Counted from the stretch's first letter, positions 45,204 through 54,287 are shown. The stretch is DNA of 64,000 nucleotides from JANQPD01 sp963715655 (GCA_963715655.1 OY970262.1:186001-250000), one strand, 5' to 3'. Numbers and translations are program-made. Notes: generated from the letters alone by a model not told the origin.

Positions 45204-45339
45204 TAATTTGTTTGCGAAAAAATTCAGAACCCGTTTTGCACGAAGTAAAATAAAATTGTGGGTAGCTATTCCTCCTGTTGGGTTTAGAGGGCAACGGGCA
45301 TAAGCTCTTTTGTAATTGAATGCGGAGTCTAAAATTTAT

Positions 45340-47607
45340 ATGAAGTACGCAGCAGCATATTTTTTAATATTTTTTTCAGGTGTTTTACGCGCCCAAACGG
45401 TGCAGATACAATTGCGTGATGCGCATACGGACTTGCCTGTGGAAAATGCGCATCTAACCGTGATAAATGTGGATACGCTGTTTACATTAAGCAATTTTGA
45501 AGGTATAGCAACTTTTAATGTAAAAACAGAGGATACGCTGGAAATTACCCATTTAAGTTATGTTCGGGTACGTCAAAAAATCAGCGGAAGCGAAAAGCTG
45601 CAAAAAATTTATTTAACACCAGCCAATACAGATTTGGAGGAAGTGGTGGTTACCGGGCAAGCTTCACCAACCTTGGCCAGCAATGCGGTGCGCAGTATTA
45701 GGGTAATTGATGAGGCGCGTATTCAAAAACAAGCTGCGGTTAATCTCAAAGATTTACTTGCTAACGAATTGAATTTCCGCGTAAGCGAAGATGGTATTTT
45801 GGGCAGCCAAATAAGCCTACAAGGCCTTAGTGGCGCCAAAGTAAAAATTTTGATTGATGGCGTACCAATGATTGGCAGGCTAGACGGGAACCTTGATTTA
45901 AGCCAAATAAACCTAAACGATATTGAACGTGTGGAACTTGTAGAAGGCCCTATGAGCGTGCAATACGGAACGGATGCAGTTGCCGGCACCATTAATTTGA
46001 TTACCAAAAGAAAAGCTACGGCCAATGTTTCTGGTGAAATAAATACCTATTACGAGTCAGTTGGTCGCTATAATGCAGATGCTACGGTGCATTTTCCACT
46101 AAAAAATTGGCAAGCAAATGTTAGCCTTGGGCGTAATTTTTTTAATGGATTTGATGCCGATGAAAATAACCGCAATGTGGCTTGGAATCCTAAAGCGCAA
46201 TATTTTGGTGCGCTTGGTTTAAAAAGGCGTTGGGGTAAGTTTATTCTACGTTACCGCAGTGAGTGTTTTTATGAACAGATTTTAAATAATGGCGCCATAG
46301 GTAGCTTAGATTCAGTGATTAACCAAGTAGATACCGGTGCGTGGAAGTATCCTAGAGCCTTGGATGATCGCTACGTTACACAGCGTATAAATAACAGTTT
46401 GTATGGCGATTATTTTATGGCCGAAAACATGAAAGTGCGCGCTTTTATAGCCTACAATTATTTTAGAAGAGAGAAGTACAGCACCATTAAAAATTTGAGT
46501 ACCGGTGCCGAACAACAGTTTATGGGCGCTGATGCACAGGACACTAGCATTTTTGGTCAGTTTTCTTCCCGCCTATTTTTTGAGCACGCGCCACATCAAA
46601 AATTCAGCTACCAAGCGGGCTATGATGTAGGTTTTGAAATAAATCAAGGTCAGCGTATTGAAGGAGATATCCAAAACATAACCGATGCAGCTGCTTTTGC
46701 AACCGCAGATTATAAACCCAATAAAAACATTACGCTACAACCGGGCTTGCGTTACGCTTACAATAGCCGTTTTGATGCTCCGCTTATTAGTAGTTTGGCT
46801 ACGCGCCTACAATTGAGCAAATATTGGGTGGCGCGTGCCTCTTACGGCCAAGGATTTAGAGCGCCAAGTTTAAAAGAACTGTACTTTTTGTTTGTAGATG
46901 AAAATCATAATATTTTGGGTAATGAGGATTTAAGTGCCGAGACTTCCGATAATTTTCAAGCGGGTGTTACCTACAACCGGAATTTTAAAAAGCTAAGCTT
47001 GGCCTTAACAGCTAACGGTTTTTTCAATAATATTGAAAATGAAATTAGGCTTATTTCTGTAATAGATCCTTCTGATAACAACCCACGCGGTTTGTTTAGA
47101 AATGAAAATATTGCACAAACCCAAACTACCGGTGGCTCCTTAAATGCCAAAGCTACGATTCAATCTTTTCAAGCGGAAGCAGGCGCTAGCTTTATTGGCG
47201 TTAAAAATAACTTGGCTTTTAGCGAAACAGCACAGCTAGCAAGCCAGAATAACTTTAATTTTTATCCGCAGTATCGTGTAAATATTAGCTACGTTTTTAA
47301 GAAAATTGGGCTCACGCCTTCGCTATTTTTAAACCATACCGGCACACGTAAAGATTTAAGCCTTACGGCAGATGGCGAAATAGCACAAACAACTTTTAGC
47401 AGGTACACCTTGGCAGATTTTACTTTGCAAAAAAGCTTTCTGAAAAAGAAAATCATTGTAAGTGCAGGCGTAAAAAATATGCTAAATATTACCGATTTAC
47501 AATCTAATAGTCGGGCCGGTGGCGGAGTGCATAGTGCAGGTAGCGGCAGTATTCCGCTTAGTTATGGGCGTAGCTTTTTTGCTCGGCTTCAATTTATTTT
47601 ACCATGA
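45340..47607 (+). CDS. TonB-dependent receptor, probable haem receptor
   Basis: 755 residues from the ATG at 45340, chosen for its signal peptide (MKYAAAYFLIFFSGVLRAQ); a TTG eight codons earlier is possible. An N-terminal CarboxypepD_reg-like domain (about 20-100: VQIQLRDAHTDLPVENAHLTV) precedes the plug (VRSIRVIDEARIQKQAAVNLKDLLANELNF; GAKVKILIDGVPMIGRLDG; VEGPMSVQYGTDAVAGTINLITK) and a 22-strand-type barrel ending in ARLQFIL. The RAxYGQGFRAPSLKELYF block is typical of haem/siderophore receptors. Its end overlaps the HmuY gene start by 4 bases, pointing to haem as ligand. Confidence 0.88.
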   Translation: MKYAAAYFLIFFSGVLRAQTVQIQLRDAHTDLPVENAHLTVINVDTLFTLSNFEGIATFNVKTEDTLEITHLSYVRVRQKISGSEKLQKIYLTPANTDLEEVVVTGQASPTLASNAVRSIRVIDEARIQKQAAVNLKDLLANELNFRVSEDGILGSQISLQGLSGAKVKILIDGVPMIGRLDGNLDLSQINLNDIERVELVEGPMSVQYGTDAVAGTINLITKRKATANVSGEINTYYESVGRYNADATVHFPLKNWQANVSLGRNFFNGFDADENNRNVAWNPKAQYFGALGLKRRWGKFILRYRSECFYEQILNNGAIGSLDSVINQVDTGAWKYPRALDDRYVTQRINNSLYGDYFMAENMKVRAFIAYNYFRREKYSTIKNLSTGAEQQFMGADAQDTSIFGQFSSRLFFEHAPHQKFSYQAGYDVGFEINQGQRIEGDIQNITDAAAFATADYKPNKNITLQPGLRYAYNSRFDAPLISSLATRLQLSKYWVARASYGQGFRAPSLKELYFLFVDENHNILGNEDLSAETSDNFQAGVTYNRNFKKLSLALTANGFFNNIENEIRLISVIDPSDNNPRGLFRNENIAQTQTTGGSLNAKATIQSFQAEAGASFIGVKNNLAFSETAQLASQNNFNFYPQYRVNISYVFKKIGLTPSLFLNHTGTRKDLSLTADGEIAQTTFSRYTLADFTLQKSFLKKKIIVSAGVKNMLNITDLQSNSRAGGGVHSAGSGSIPLSYGRSFFARLQFILP

Positions 47608-48623
47608 AAAACATTATATGCATTGGCTTGATGGTTGTGCTATTTATGGCCTGTACCAAAGAGGAAGAACTGATACCCGGTAAATTTATTACCGATCAAG
47701 TAGGGCAAGTAAACATGGTTTCTAATAATGGTGTAGAATATCAAAAACAGCTTTATTTTGATTTGAGTAGCGGCCAGCTTAAAGCCGAGAATAGCCGTGA
47801 TGCATGGGATTTTGGATTCAGTTGTAATAAGGACAATCCTCTGATATTGGTAAACGCAGCTATGCTTCAATCGGTTGCTAAAACAGGTGAAACTGATTTT
47901 GGAAAAACCTACGCTGCAGCCAACTACAATTTTGAATTTGAGCGCGCTGAAAGTTATTACGCTAGCAGCTGGATGAAAAGTGATTTTGACGCATCAAATG
48001 AGCCAAAAGGCGAGGTGTTTTTAGTAGATTTAGGTAGAGATTTACAGAATCAAAAACGTGGACGTGTAAAAGTGCAGATTACTAATTTTGAAAATGGTGC
48101 TTACACTTTACAAGTAGCTAATTTGAATGGCAGCAACCCACAAGCTTTGGTAATACGTACCAACGCTGATTACAATTTTCAATTTGTATCCTTAAAAAAA
48201 CCCACCGAACTGCTAAGCTTAGAGCCGTCCAAGGAGGAGTGGGACTTTCATTTTACAAAATATATGGAGCGCCTTTGGGATGGCGAGGATACGGTAGATT
48301 ACTCGGTAACGGGAGTTTTACTAAACCCAAATAAGTGCGCAGCGTACAATGCTTCTGCGCTTTTGCGCGATACTATTAATACGTTAAGCTACGGCAATGT
48401 AAAGTTGTCCAACATTAATGAAACTAGTTTTTCTAGCAGCGCTATTGCGGTGGGTCACCAATGGAAATATTTTGATTTAGATGCGGGAGCTTTTCAACTA
48501 CTAACGCCCCAACTTTACTTTATTAAAGATGTGCACCAGCAAGTGTATAAATTTAGGTTTGTTGGTTTTTATGATGCCGCTGGTAATAAAGGCGCGGTAA
48601 GCTTTGAATATTTACCGTTGTAA
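47604..48623 (+). CDS. HmuY family haem-binding lipoprotein
   Basis: 339 residues with a lipobox (MVVLFMAC). The body fits HmuY (PF14064-like): YQKQLYFDLSSGQLKAENSRDAWDFGFSCNKD, then NLNGSNPQALVIRTN and EEWDFHFTKYMERLW. HmuY is a surface lipoprotein that takes haem from host or environmental proteins and passes it to HmuR-type receptors. The 4-base overlap with the receptor gene shows coupled translation. Last gene of the rightward operon. Confidence 0.85.
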   Translation: MKNIICIGLMVVLFMACTKEEELIPGKFITDQVGQVNMVSNNGVEYQKQLYFDLSSGQLKAENSRDAWDFGFSCNKDNPLILVNAAMLQSVAKTGETDFGKTYAAANYNFEFERAESYYASSWMKSDFDASNEPKGEVFLVDLGRDLQNQKRGRVKVQITNFENGAYTLQVANLNGSNPQALVIRTNADYNFQFVSLKKPTELLSLEPSKEEWDFHFTKYMERLWDGEDTVDYSVTGVLLNPNKCAAYNASALLRDTINTLSYGNVKLSNINETSFSSSAIAVGHQWKYFDLDAGAFQLLTPQLYFIKDVHQQVYKFRFVGFYDAAGNKGAVSFEYLPL

Positions 48624-49105
48624 GATATTGCTAAAAATTACCGGTTCAAAGTAGGCGCTTTTCGCTTTATAAAAAGACAGTAAATTTTAAAAGCATAAGG
48701 GTTTATTTTAAAAATATTTAGGTCAGCTCAATTATTTGGAGTACATTCCAAATCCAAAAATTAAGGTTTTTGTACCAACCAAATGTGGCCGTTTAGGCTA
48801 CAAACCATGATGTTTTATGAGGAACTGTAAAATATCATTAAGTCCTCTTTCTCTCCGCAAATAGCGGAGAGAGCGGAGGCACTAATAAAATTCTTTTTTT
48901 TTTGGTTTTTTATGAGTAAGCGTTTTGCAAAATTTTTGGGGAGCTTATATTTTTATTGAGCCGAAATCTGAAATATCTCGTCCGAAATCAAGGGCATCGC
49001 ATACTCTTATTTATTCCTAGGTAAACGAAACACTGTTGGCTAATAATGAAAAACTACAACCTAATGCCTAATGCCTAATTTCGATTAAGAAGTCCGCGTG
49101 CTATA
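48624..49105. other. Non-coding interval after the HmuY gene
   Basis: No gene is seen. The clearest structure is a perfect 9-bp hairpin, TCTCTCCGC (48850-48858) / GCGGAGAGA (48864-48872), followed about 20 bases later by a run of Ts at 48894-48903. The distance is longer than in an ordinary terminator. Confidence 0.6.
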
Positions 49106-50464
49106 TTAAAATTTTACCACTTGCCGAAATTGAATACTACCATCCATAAATGTTACTTTCAGAACATACACATTTGCTGACAAGTTACCTAGCAAGAATT
49201 GATTACAAGCTTTTGAATTGCCCAGCAATATTTCTTTTCCTTCTAAACTGTACAAACGTATGGAGTGAATATCCTTATTACTTTTAATATTAAGTAAACT
49301 TTGGGTTGGGTTTGGAAATACGTTTAACTCGGAAAAACCAATGTTTTGAGCTTCCATTTCTTTATAAAAAAATTTATACAGGCTTTTAACTTTGAATTCA
49401 CCCATTGAGTCAAGTGATCCTTGACCATATGATTTTAATAAAGATTTTGCATACCTATCTCTTAAATAAGACAGTTCGTCTTCAAAGTAAGAGAGACCAA
49501 TAGCACTCGTATCATAATATGTAAAACTATTTACCGTACCTACTGTAAAAACAGAATTGCTGTCACTTCTACTATAGTTCTCCTCACTAAGTACATTATC
49601 ATTTTTACTAAATGAAAATCGTTTGTAATAAGTTGATGCAGAGGTGTCTTGATTGTCTTTCAAATAAAATAGCCTGAGTGTTTTATTAGTTTCTCCTTGT
49701 GAATATACGTTTTGGTAGGTCAATTTTTGGTTCCAATTATTCGCTGGATTCCAGCTGGCAGTGCGCTCCGCATAATACCCTTGTAAAGAGTCATTTTTAT
49801 TGTAGAAAAATTCATATTTGTACTGCCTATCGTTATCGCTAGTGATTTGCCTTATAAGTTTGAAATTTGCTTTATGTAATAGATTAATTACAGAGTTGGC
49901 TTGCCAAGTGGCGCTGCTGTAATTGTATAAAAACTTACGTTGAGTTGTCCATTTTAAATCAAGGGAATCTTTGTAATGCAAGGAGTCAAGGCGAGATGGC
50001 ACCAGATTCCCCGTAAGATGGTTCAAATCTTCTTCTAAAACATAGATTATCAGGTTATTATCATTGTAAGTATAACTTACGCGTTCTTCATTAGTCCAAA
50101 TAGAGGTGTCTTTAGAAGCACTTTGTAATAAGGTTTGGCTCAATTTTCCGAACTGATTGTGGATAAATGTTTTTTTCCAAAACCCCTCTATTTTTCCAAT
50201 AGGTAATGAATCTTTAAATTGATAATAGGTGTAAAACTCTTGATTTATTTTACCTTCACTAAAACGAAATTTTACCGTTCTAGCTAAAGACAAATTATCA
50301 ATACGATAATTATAATCCCAATACTCAAGTGAATCTAAAACTACTTTATTGCACGAATTATTCTCTTTGTTTGACCATAAATCAAAAGGTTCCGTAAAGA
50401 AAAATTGACTTTTTAGGAAACTATTTGAGACAACTAAAAAGAATAGTAGAAAACGTACTTTCAT
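49106..50464 (-). CDS. Secreted protein with T9SS sorting domain, function unknown
   Basis: 452 residues. Signal peptide (MKVRFLLFFLVVSNSFLKSQ), a long strand-rich body with repeated short motifs (RFSxGKINQEFYTYY; KRFSFSKNDNVLSEENY) that look like YD/RHS-type or beta-sheet repeats of low complexity, and a C-terminal type A sorting domain (LNVFPNPTQSLLNIKSNKD...VYVLKVTFMDGSIQFRQVVKF). Export by the type IX system is expected. No enzymatic motif is seen. Confidence 0.8.
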   Translation of the reverse strand: MKVRFLLFFLVVSNSFLKSQFFFTEPFDLWSNKENNSCNKVVLDSLEYWDYNYRIDNLSLARTVKFRFSEGKINQEFYTYYQFKDSLPIGKIEGFWKKTFIHNQFGKLSQTLLQSASKDTSIWTNEERVSYTYNDNNLIIYVLEEDLNHLTGNLVPSRLDSLHYKDSLDLKWTTQRKFLYNYSSATWQANSVINLLHKANFKLIRQITSDNDRQYKYEFFYNKNDSLQGYYAERTASWNPANNWNQKLTYQNVYSQGETNKTLRLFYLKDNQDTSASTYYKRFSFSKNDNVLSEENYSRSDSNSVFTVGTVNSFTYYDTSAIGLSYFEDELSYLRDRYAKSLLKSYGQGSLDSMGEFKVKSLYKFFYKEMEAQNIGFSELNVFPNPTQSLLNIKSNKDIHSIRLYSLEGKEILLGNSKACNQFLLGNLSANVYVLKVTFMDGSIQFRQVVKF

Positions 50465-50608
50465 TATTTACTTTACTAGTGCGGACGCAGTAAAAATAAG
50501 CAACTATTTGTTGATATTTAATTATTTACTTGAAATAGAGTTTGCTTTATAAATCAAACTATTAAAGTGTAGCAAATCTTACACCGCCATCCTCCTCTTT
50601 TAACCCCT

Positions 50609-50728
50609 CAAGCAACATTTCCATATGCTTAAACGCTTTAAACGCTAAAGCTTTTTGGCTTGGGTTATAAAAAAAGTTTGGCTTGTTATACCTGTAATTT
50701 TTCAAAGCGGTTATAGGGTTCTATTCAT
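50609..50728 (-). pseudogene. Decayed 3' fragment of a VOC-family gene
   Basis: This stretch aligns with 51888-52009, the 3' part of the VOC gene: 'catatgcttaaacgctttaa', 'tttttggcttgggt', 'ttcaaagcgg..ataggg'. In the corresponding frame it reads EPYNRFEKL, then a TAA where the intact gene has GAA, and it has lost one base in the FFYDPS codons. It is therefore a non-functional duplicate of the C-terminal third. The rest of 50465-50855 holds no gene. Confidence 0.8.
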
Positions 50729-50855
50729 TTAGACCGTAAGATTAAAGCAAACATTTTTAGTTAGCATTGCATGGTACCTTTTTAAAAGGTACTGCTCCTT
50801 AAAGAAACGGCATTTTGCCTATTTCAATTACTTTTGAGGAAAATAATACACAGCT

Positions 50856-51455
50856 ATGAGTATTACAGATATTTCTCAATTAGATTTAAAGAAGCAATAC
50901 ACCTATGCAGATTATCTTACTTGGCAATTTAGTGAACGGGTGGAGTTGATTAAAGGCTGGTTGTATAAAATGAGCCCTGCCCCTAAACGCGTTCATCAGC
51001 GCATTTGCACGGATCTTTCAGGATTTTTATGGTTGCACTTTAAAGGATCAGATTGCCAGGTGTTTGATGCTCCATTTGATGTGCGTCTTATAAAAAATAA
51101 GGGTCAAGCGGACAACGAAATTAACACCGTGGTGCAGCCAGACATTTGCATTATTTGCGATGTAGAAAAATTGGACGATAGAGGCTGCATTGGTGCCCCT
51201 GACTTAATTGTGGAAGTATTATCAGATAGCACCGCTAAAAAAGACTACAACGAAAAGTTTAACCTTTATGAAGAAAATGGGGTAAAAGAATATTGGATTG
51301 CAAACCCTGCCAGCCAAACCATAGAAATTTTTAGTTTACAAGGTGAAAATTACGAGTCTTTAGGGTTATTCAATGAAAGGGATGGGCAGCATTTTGTACA
51401 AGGTGCACTTTTCCCTGATTTAAAAATTCCGTTAAAAGAAATTTTCGAGAAATAG
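50856..51455 (+). CDS. Uma2 family (DUF820) putative endonuclease
   Basis: 199 residues of the PD-(D/E)XK-fold Uma2 family. YTYADYLTWQFSERVELIKGWLYKMSPAPKRVHQ is the N-terminal part; VVQPDICIICD and GAPDLIVEVLSDSTAKKDYNEKFNLYEENGVKEYWIANP hold the acidic catalytic core and a lysine. The family is common in cyanobacteria and Bacteroidota, often in many copies, and its biological role is not established. It lies between an intact VOC gene and a decayed duplicate of that gene's end, with a MITE directly after it, so the segment looks like acquired or rearranged DNA. Confidence 0.85.
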   Translation: MSITDISQLDLKKQYTYADYLTWQFSERVELIKGWLYKMSPAPKRVHQRICTDLSGFLWLHFKGSDCQVFDAPFDVRLIKNKGQADNEINTVVQPDICIICDVEKLDDRGCIGAPDLIVEVLSDSTAKKDYNEKFNLYEENGVKEYWIANPASQTIEIFSLQGENYESLGLFNERDGQHFVQGALFPDLKIPLKEIFEK

Positions 51456-51478
51456 CATTAGCCAATTATGTTTAAGAG

Positions 51479-51668
51479 CCTGAGTTCGATTTTTATATAA
51501 CTGAATATGAGCATCTAAACTTCTTAAAGCCCCCCAGCCCCCGAAGGGGGAGTAGCGACACCTGCAGCTAAACTCCCCCTTCGGGGGTTGGGGGGCTCGT
51601 TTGTTGTTTTTGAGCTATTAAACCACTAGCTATCAGATTGATTTATTTTGGTATTAATCGAACTCAGG
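51479..51668 (-). mobile_element. MITE, 190 bp, with 7-bp target duplication
   Basis: The ends are CCTGAGTTCGAT and ATCGAACTCAGG. The flanks are identical 7-mers TTAAGAG (51472-51478 and 51669-51675). The sequence is the same element as 37005-37198, in inverse orientation, with the same central GC-rich hairpin and the same 'gcatctaaacttcttaaagc' segment. Inserted 24 bases beyond the Uma2 gene stop. Confidence 0.9.
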
Positions 51669-51880
51669 TTAAGAGCCTATTCAGCATAAGTTGAATATAA
51701 CAAAGTGCTTTCAATTTGAATGCTCTGAAAGCATGTGGGGTGCAATAAAAATGAAGCACTTTGTCTCTTTTGATCCAAATTTTCGGAGAAAATTTACTCA
51801 AGATGACAAAATGCTTAATCCGACATTTAATATCGAACGCACGTTAGTTAATTTCAACGATATCCAAACGACTTTATCCA

Positions 51881-52300
51881 CTATTTCTCAAACAACATTT
51901 CTATATGCTTAAACGCTTTAAATTCTAACGCATTTTGGCTTGGGTCATAAAAGAAAAGTGTGGCTTGTTCTCCCGGTAATCCTTCAAAGCGGATATAGGG
52001 TTCTATTTCAAACGTAACGTTCTGTTGCTTCAATTTTTTTACTAAGCTGTGCCATTGCTCCCATTCTAATACTACTCCAAAATGCGGCACCGGCACGTGT
52101 TTTCCATCTACCGAATTTTTATTTTCAATTGCGTGCTTCTCTGCAATATGCAATACCAACTGATGTCCAAAAAAATTAAAATCTACCCAATGATCGCTTG
52201 AGCGGCCTTCTTCACAACCAAGCACATCTCTATAAAAAACACGCGTTTCTTGTATATCATTTACGGGTATGGCTAAATGAAAAGGTTGAATTTTTTGCAT
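51881..52300 (-). CDS. VOC (glyoxalase/bleomycin resistance-like) family protein
   Basis: 139 residues of the vicinal-oxygen-chelate fold, made of two beta-alpha-beta-beta-beta units. IQPFHLAIPVNDIQETRVFYRDVLGCEEG opens the first unit and supplies a metal histidine; VPVPHFGVVLEWEQWHSLVKKL and EQATLFFYDPSQNALEFKAF the second, with the closing glutamate. Family members are metal-dependent isomerases, dioxygenases or resistance proteins; the substrate is unknown here. A decayed copy of its 3' third lies 1.3 kb away. Confidence 0.88.
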   Translation of the reverse strand: MQKIQPFHLAIPVNDIQETRVFYRDVLGCEEGRSSDHWVDFNFFGHQLVLHIAEKHAIENKNSVDGKHVPVPHFGVVLEWEQWHSLVKKLKQQNVTFEIEPYIRFEGLPGEQATLFFYDPSQNALEFKAFKHIEMLFEK

Positions 52301-52374
52301 TTGAAAAATGTTACGTTTAAAATGTTTTAAAAATACAATGCGGAAACCCTACTTTCACAAACCGTATTTTGCGT

Positions 52375-53088
52375 ATGAAAAACACACATAAAATAGCCTT
52401 GTGGAGCGGCCCAAGAAATGTGTCAACTGCACTTATGTATTTTTTTGCGCATCGTGGTGATACGCAAGTTTTAGACGAACCTTTGTTTGCGCATTTTTTA
52501 AAAATAACCGATGTTTGGCGGCCATCGCGTGAGGAGGTTTTAGCAACTATGGAAACTAACCAGAAAGCTTTACTAAGTAAATTTGAGCAGGATTATGCGA
52601 AGCCAAATTTGTTTCTGAAAAACATGGCCAACCATATTGAAGGTGTTTCCTTAAGTCATTTTCATACGTATAAAAATCTTATACTTATTCGGCATCCGCA
52701 AAAAGTGTTGGCTAGTTATACCAAGCATGTGCAGCACCCTACGGAGATGGATTTATGCTACGGACATCAACTATCATTAGTACGTTATTTTACAAAGCAT
52801 AATCTTCCTTTGTTGGTGATAGATTCAGATACATTGCTTAAAAACCCAAAAGCTGTGCTGCGTAAAATTTGTGGGTTTTTACAAATTCCTTTTACAGAAC
52901 ACATGCTTACTTGGCCAAAAGGAGCGCTAGCCGAAGATGGTATTTGGGCAAAATACTGGTATGAAAATGTACACAATAGCACGGGTTTTTCCGCTTATGC
53001 GGATAAAGAATATTCTGTAGAAAAGCATTTGCAGGAACTATTAAAATCAAGTGAATTACTATACAATCAACTAAAAAAATATGAGTAA
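52375..53088 (+). CDS. Sulfotransferase-like P-loop protein
   Basis: 237 residues from the ATG at 52375; an upstream TTG (52369) is less likely. KIALWSGPRNVSTALMYFFAHRGDTQVLDEP is the 5'-phosphosulfate-binding loop type of the sulfotransferase superfamily, and NLILIRHPQKVLASYTKH corresponds to the 3'-phosphate-binding part. Sulfotransferases use PAPS. The following gene (class IV aminotransferase) overlaps by 8 bases, so the two form a small operon; what they modify together is not known. Confidence 0.75.
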   Translation: MKNTHKIALWSGPRNVSTALMYFFAHRGDTQVLDEPLFAHFLKITDVWRPSREEVLATMETNQKALLSKFEQDYAKPNLFLKNMANHIEGVSLSHFHTYKNLILIRHPQKVLASYTKHVQHPTEMDLCYGHQLSLVRYFTKHNLPLLVIDSDTLLKNPKAVLRKICGFLQIPFTEHMLTWPKGALAEDGIWAKYWYENVHNSTGFSAYADKEYSVEKHLQELLKSSELLYNQLKKYE

Positions 53089-53980
53089 ATACAACGTGCC
53101 AGACCCAAGAAATGAAAACACCTATGTGTATGTAAACGGATTAGTAAAAAGAGACGAAGCAGCTGTATCCCCCTTAGATAGCGTGGTGCAGGGTGGCGAT
53201 GCCGTGTGGGAAGGCTTGCGCGTGTACAAAGGAAAAATCTTTCAACTAGAAGAACATCTTAATCGCTTAATGGATTCAGCACATATATTATGCTTTGCCA
53301 ATATTCCTTCCCGGGATGAGGTGAAAGACGCTATTTTTAGTACCCTCCGAAAAAATAACATGACGGACGGTGTACACATCCGCTTGACGCTGAGCCGTGG
53401 AAAAAAAACCACCAGCGGTATGAACCCCACTTTAAATACATTAGGGTGCACTTTAATTGTGCTGCCAGAATACAAAGGATTTGTGTATGGTGAAGATGGG
53501 TTAAACTTAATAACCAGCAGTATAAGAAGAAACCCACCCTACACGTTGGACTCTAAAATTCATCATAACAATTTGCTGAACAACATTTTAGCTAAGCTTG
53601 ATGGAAACCGAGCCGGTGCCGATGATGCTATTATGCTTGATGTAAACGGATTTATTGCCGAAACCAACGCCACAAATATTTTTATTGTAAAAAAAGAAAA
53701 AGTATATACACCTTTTGGAGAAGCTTGTTTACCGGGTTTTACACGAGAAAAAGTGATAGAATTAGCTGAAAAAAACAACATTTATATTGCCGAAAAAAAC
53801 CTGAGTTTAGCTGAATTATACACGGCAGATGAGGCTTTTACCACTGGAACAATGGGCGCCTTAAGCTGGATAAAAGAAGCAGACGGTAGAATAATTGGTA
53901 AGGGACAAAAAGGGGCGGTTACAAAACATTTACAAGTTTTATACAGCAAAGCGGTGGAAAAAGAAGCGGTTGAGTTTTAG
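53081..53980 (+). CDS. Class IV aminotransferase (branched-chain aminotransferase-like)
   Basis: 299 residues, PLP-dependent fold type IV. YVNGLVKRDEAAVSPLDSVVQGGDAVWEGLRVYKGKIFQLEEHLNRLMDSA is the family opening. The PLP lysine is expected in TLDSKIHHNNLLNN, the cofactor ring contacts in GFIAETNATNIFIVK, and TGTMGALSWIKEADGR is the phosphate end. The group covers IlvE, D-amino-acid transaminase and ADC lyase; a branched-chain type is the closest reading but not certain. Coupled with the sulfotransferase-like gene by an 8-base overlap. Confidence 0.85.
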   Translation: MSKYNVPDPRNENTYVYVNGLVKRDEAAVSPLDSVVQGGDAVWEGLRVYKGKIFQLEEHLNRLMDSAHILCFANIPSRDEVKDAIFSTLRKNNMTDGVHIRLTLSRGKKTTSGMNPTLNTLGCTLIVLPEYKGFVYGEDGLNLITSSIRRNPPYTLDSKIHHNNLLNNILAKLDGNRAGADDAIMLDVNGFIAETNATNIFIVKKEKVYTPFGEACLPGFTREKVIELAEKNNIYIAEKNLSLAELYTADEAFTTGTMGALSWIKEADGRIIGKGQKGAVTKHLQVLYSKAVEKEAVEF

Positions 53981-54044
53981 AAATTTAAACAACTTTTACC
54001 TTTAATAGTTATATGGCTATTAGTAATCATAATAAAACCAACTT

Positions 54045-54209
54045 ATGTTAAGATTAATCATTGCGCTTTTAGTTATAGCGCTTATTGCAGCCTTATTTGG
54101 CTTTGGAGGATTGGCAGCTGGTGCGGCCGGAATTGCAAAAATTATATTTTACATTTTTGTAGTGTTACTCGTTATTAGTTTAATATTTAGATTAATACGC
54201 GGCAGGTAA
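54045..54209 (+). CDS. DUF1328 family small membrane protein
   Basis: 54 residues, short enough to be missed. MLRLIIALLVIALIAALFGFGGLAAGAAGIAKIIFY is two membrane helices joined by a small-residue turn, and the end is basic (FRLIRGR), the DUF1328/YtjA pattern. Such proteins sit in the inner membrane and are often stress-linked, by family only. A terminator follows at 54228, then a co-linear 54-residue relative. Confidence 0.85.
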   Translation: MLRLIIALLVIALIAALFGFGGLAAGAAGIAKIIFYIFVVLLVISLIFRLIRGR

Positions 54210-54227
54210 ACAGCGCTACTCAACATT

Positions 54228-54261
54228 AAAAAGCCGTTTTAAAAACTTAAAACGGTTTTTT
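54228..54261 (+). terminator. Rho-independent terminator between the two small membrane protein genes
   Basis: AGCCGTTTT pairs with AAAACGGTT over a short A/C-rich loop and is followed by TTTTTT. Also A-rich before the stem. Nineteen bases after the DUF1328 stop. Confidence 0.8.
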
Positions 54262-54287
54262 CATTTAAAATGCTCAATACTTACACC

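Noticed and set aside
48850..48903. Hairpin plus T run as terminator of the haem operon
   Set aside because: Stem and T run are about 20 bases apart and more than 200 bases after the gene; described as a hairpin only.
51691..51912. 73-codon plus-strand frame beside the MITE
   Set aside because: It overlaps the convergent VOC gene end, has no homology-like pattern and follows the element directly; probably chance.
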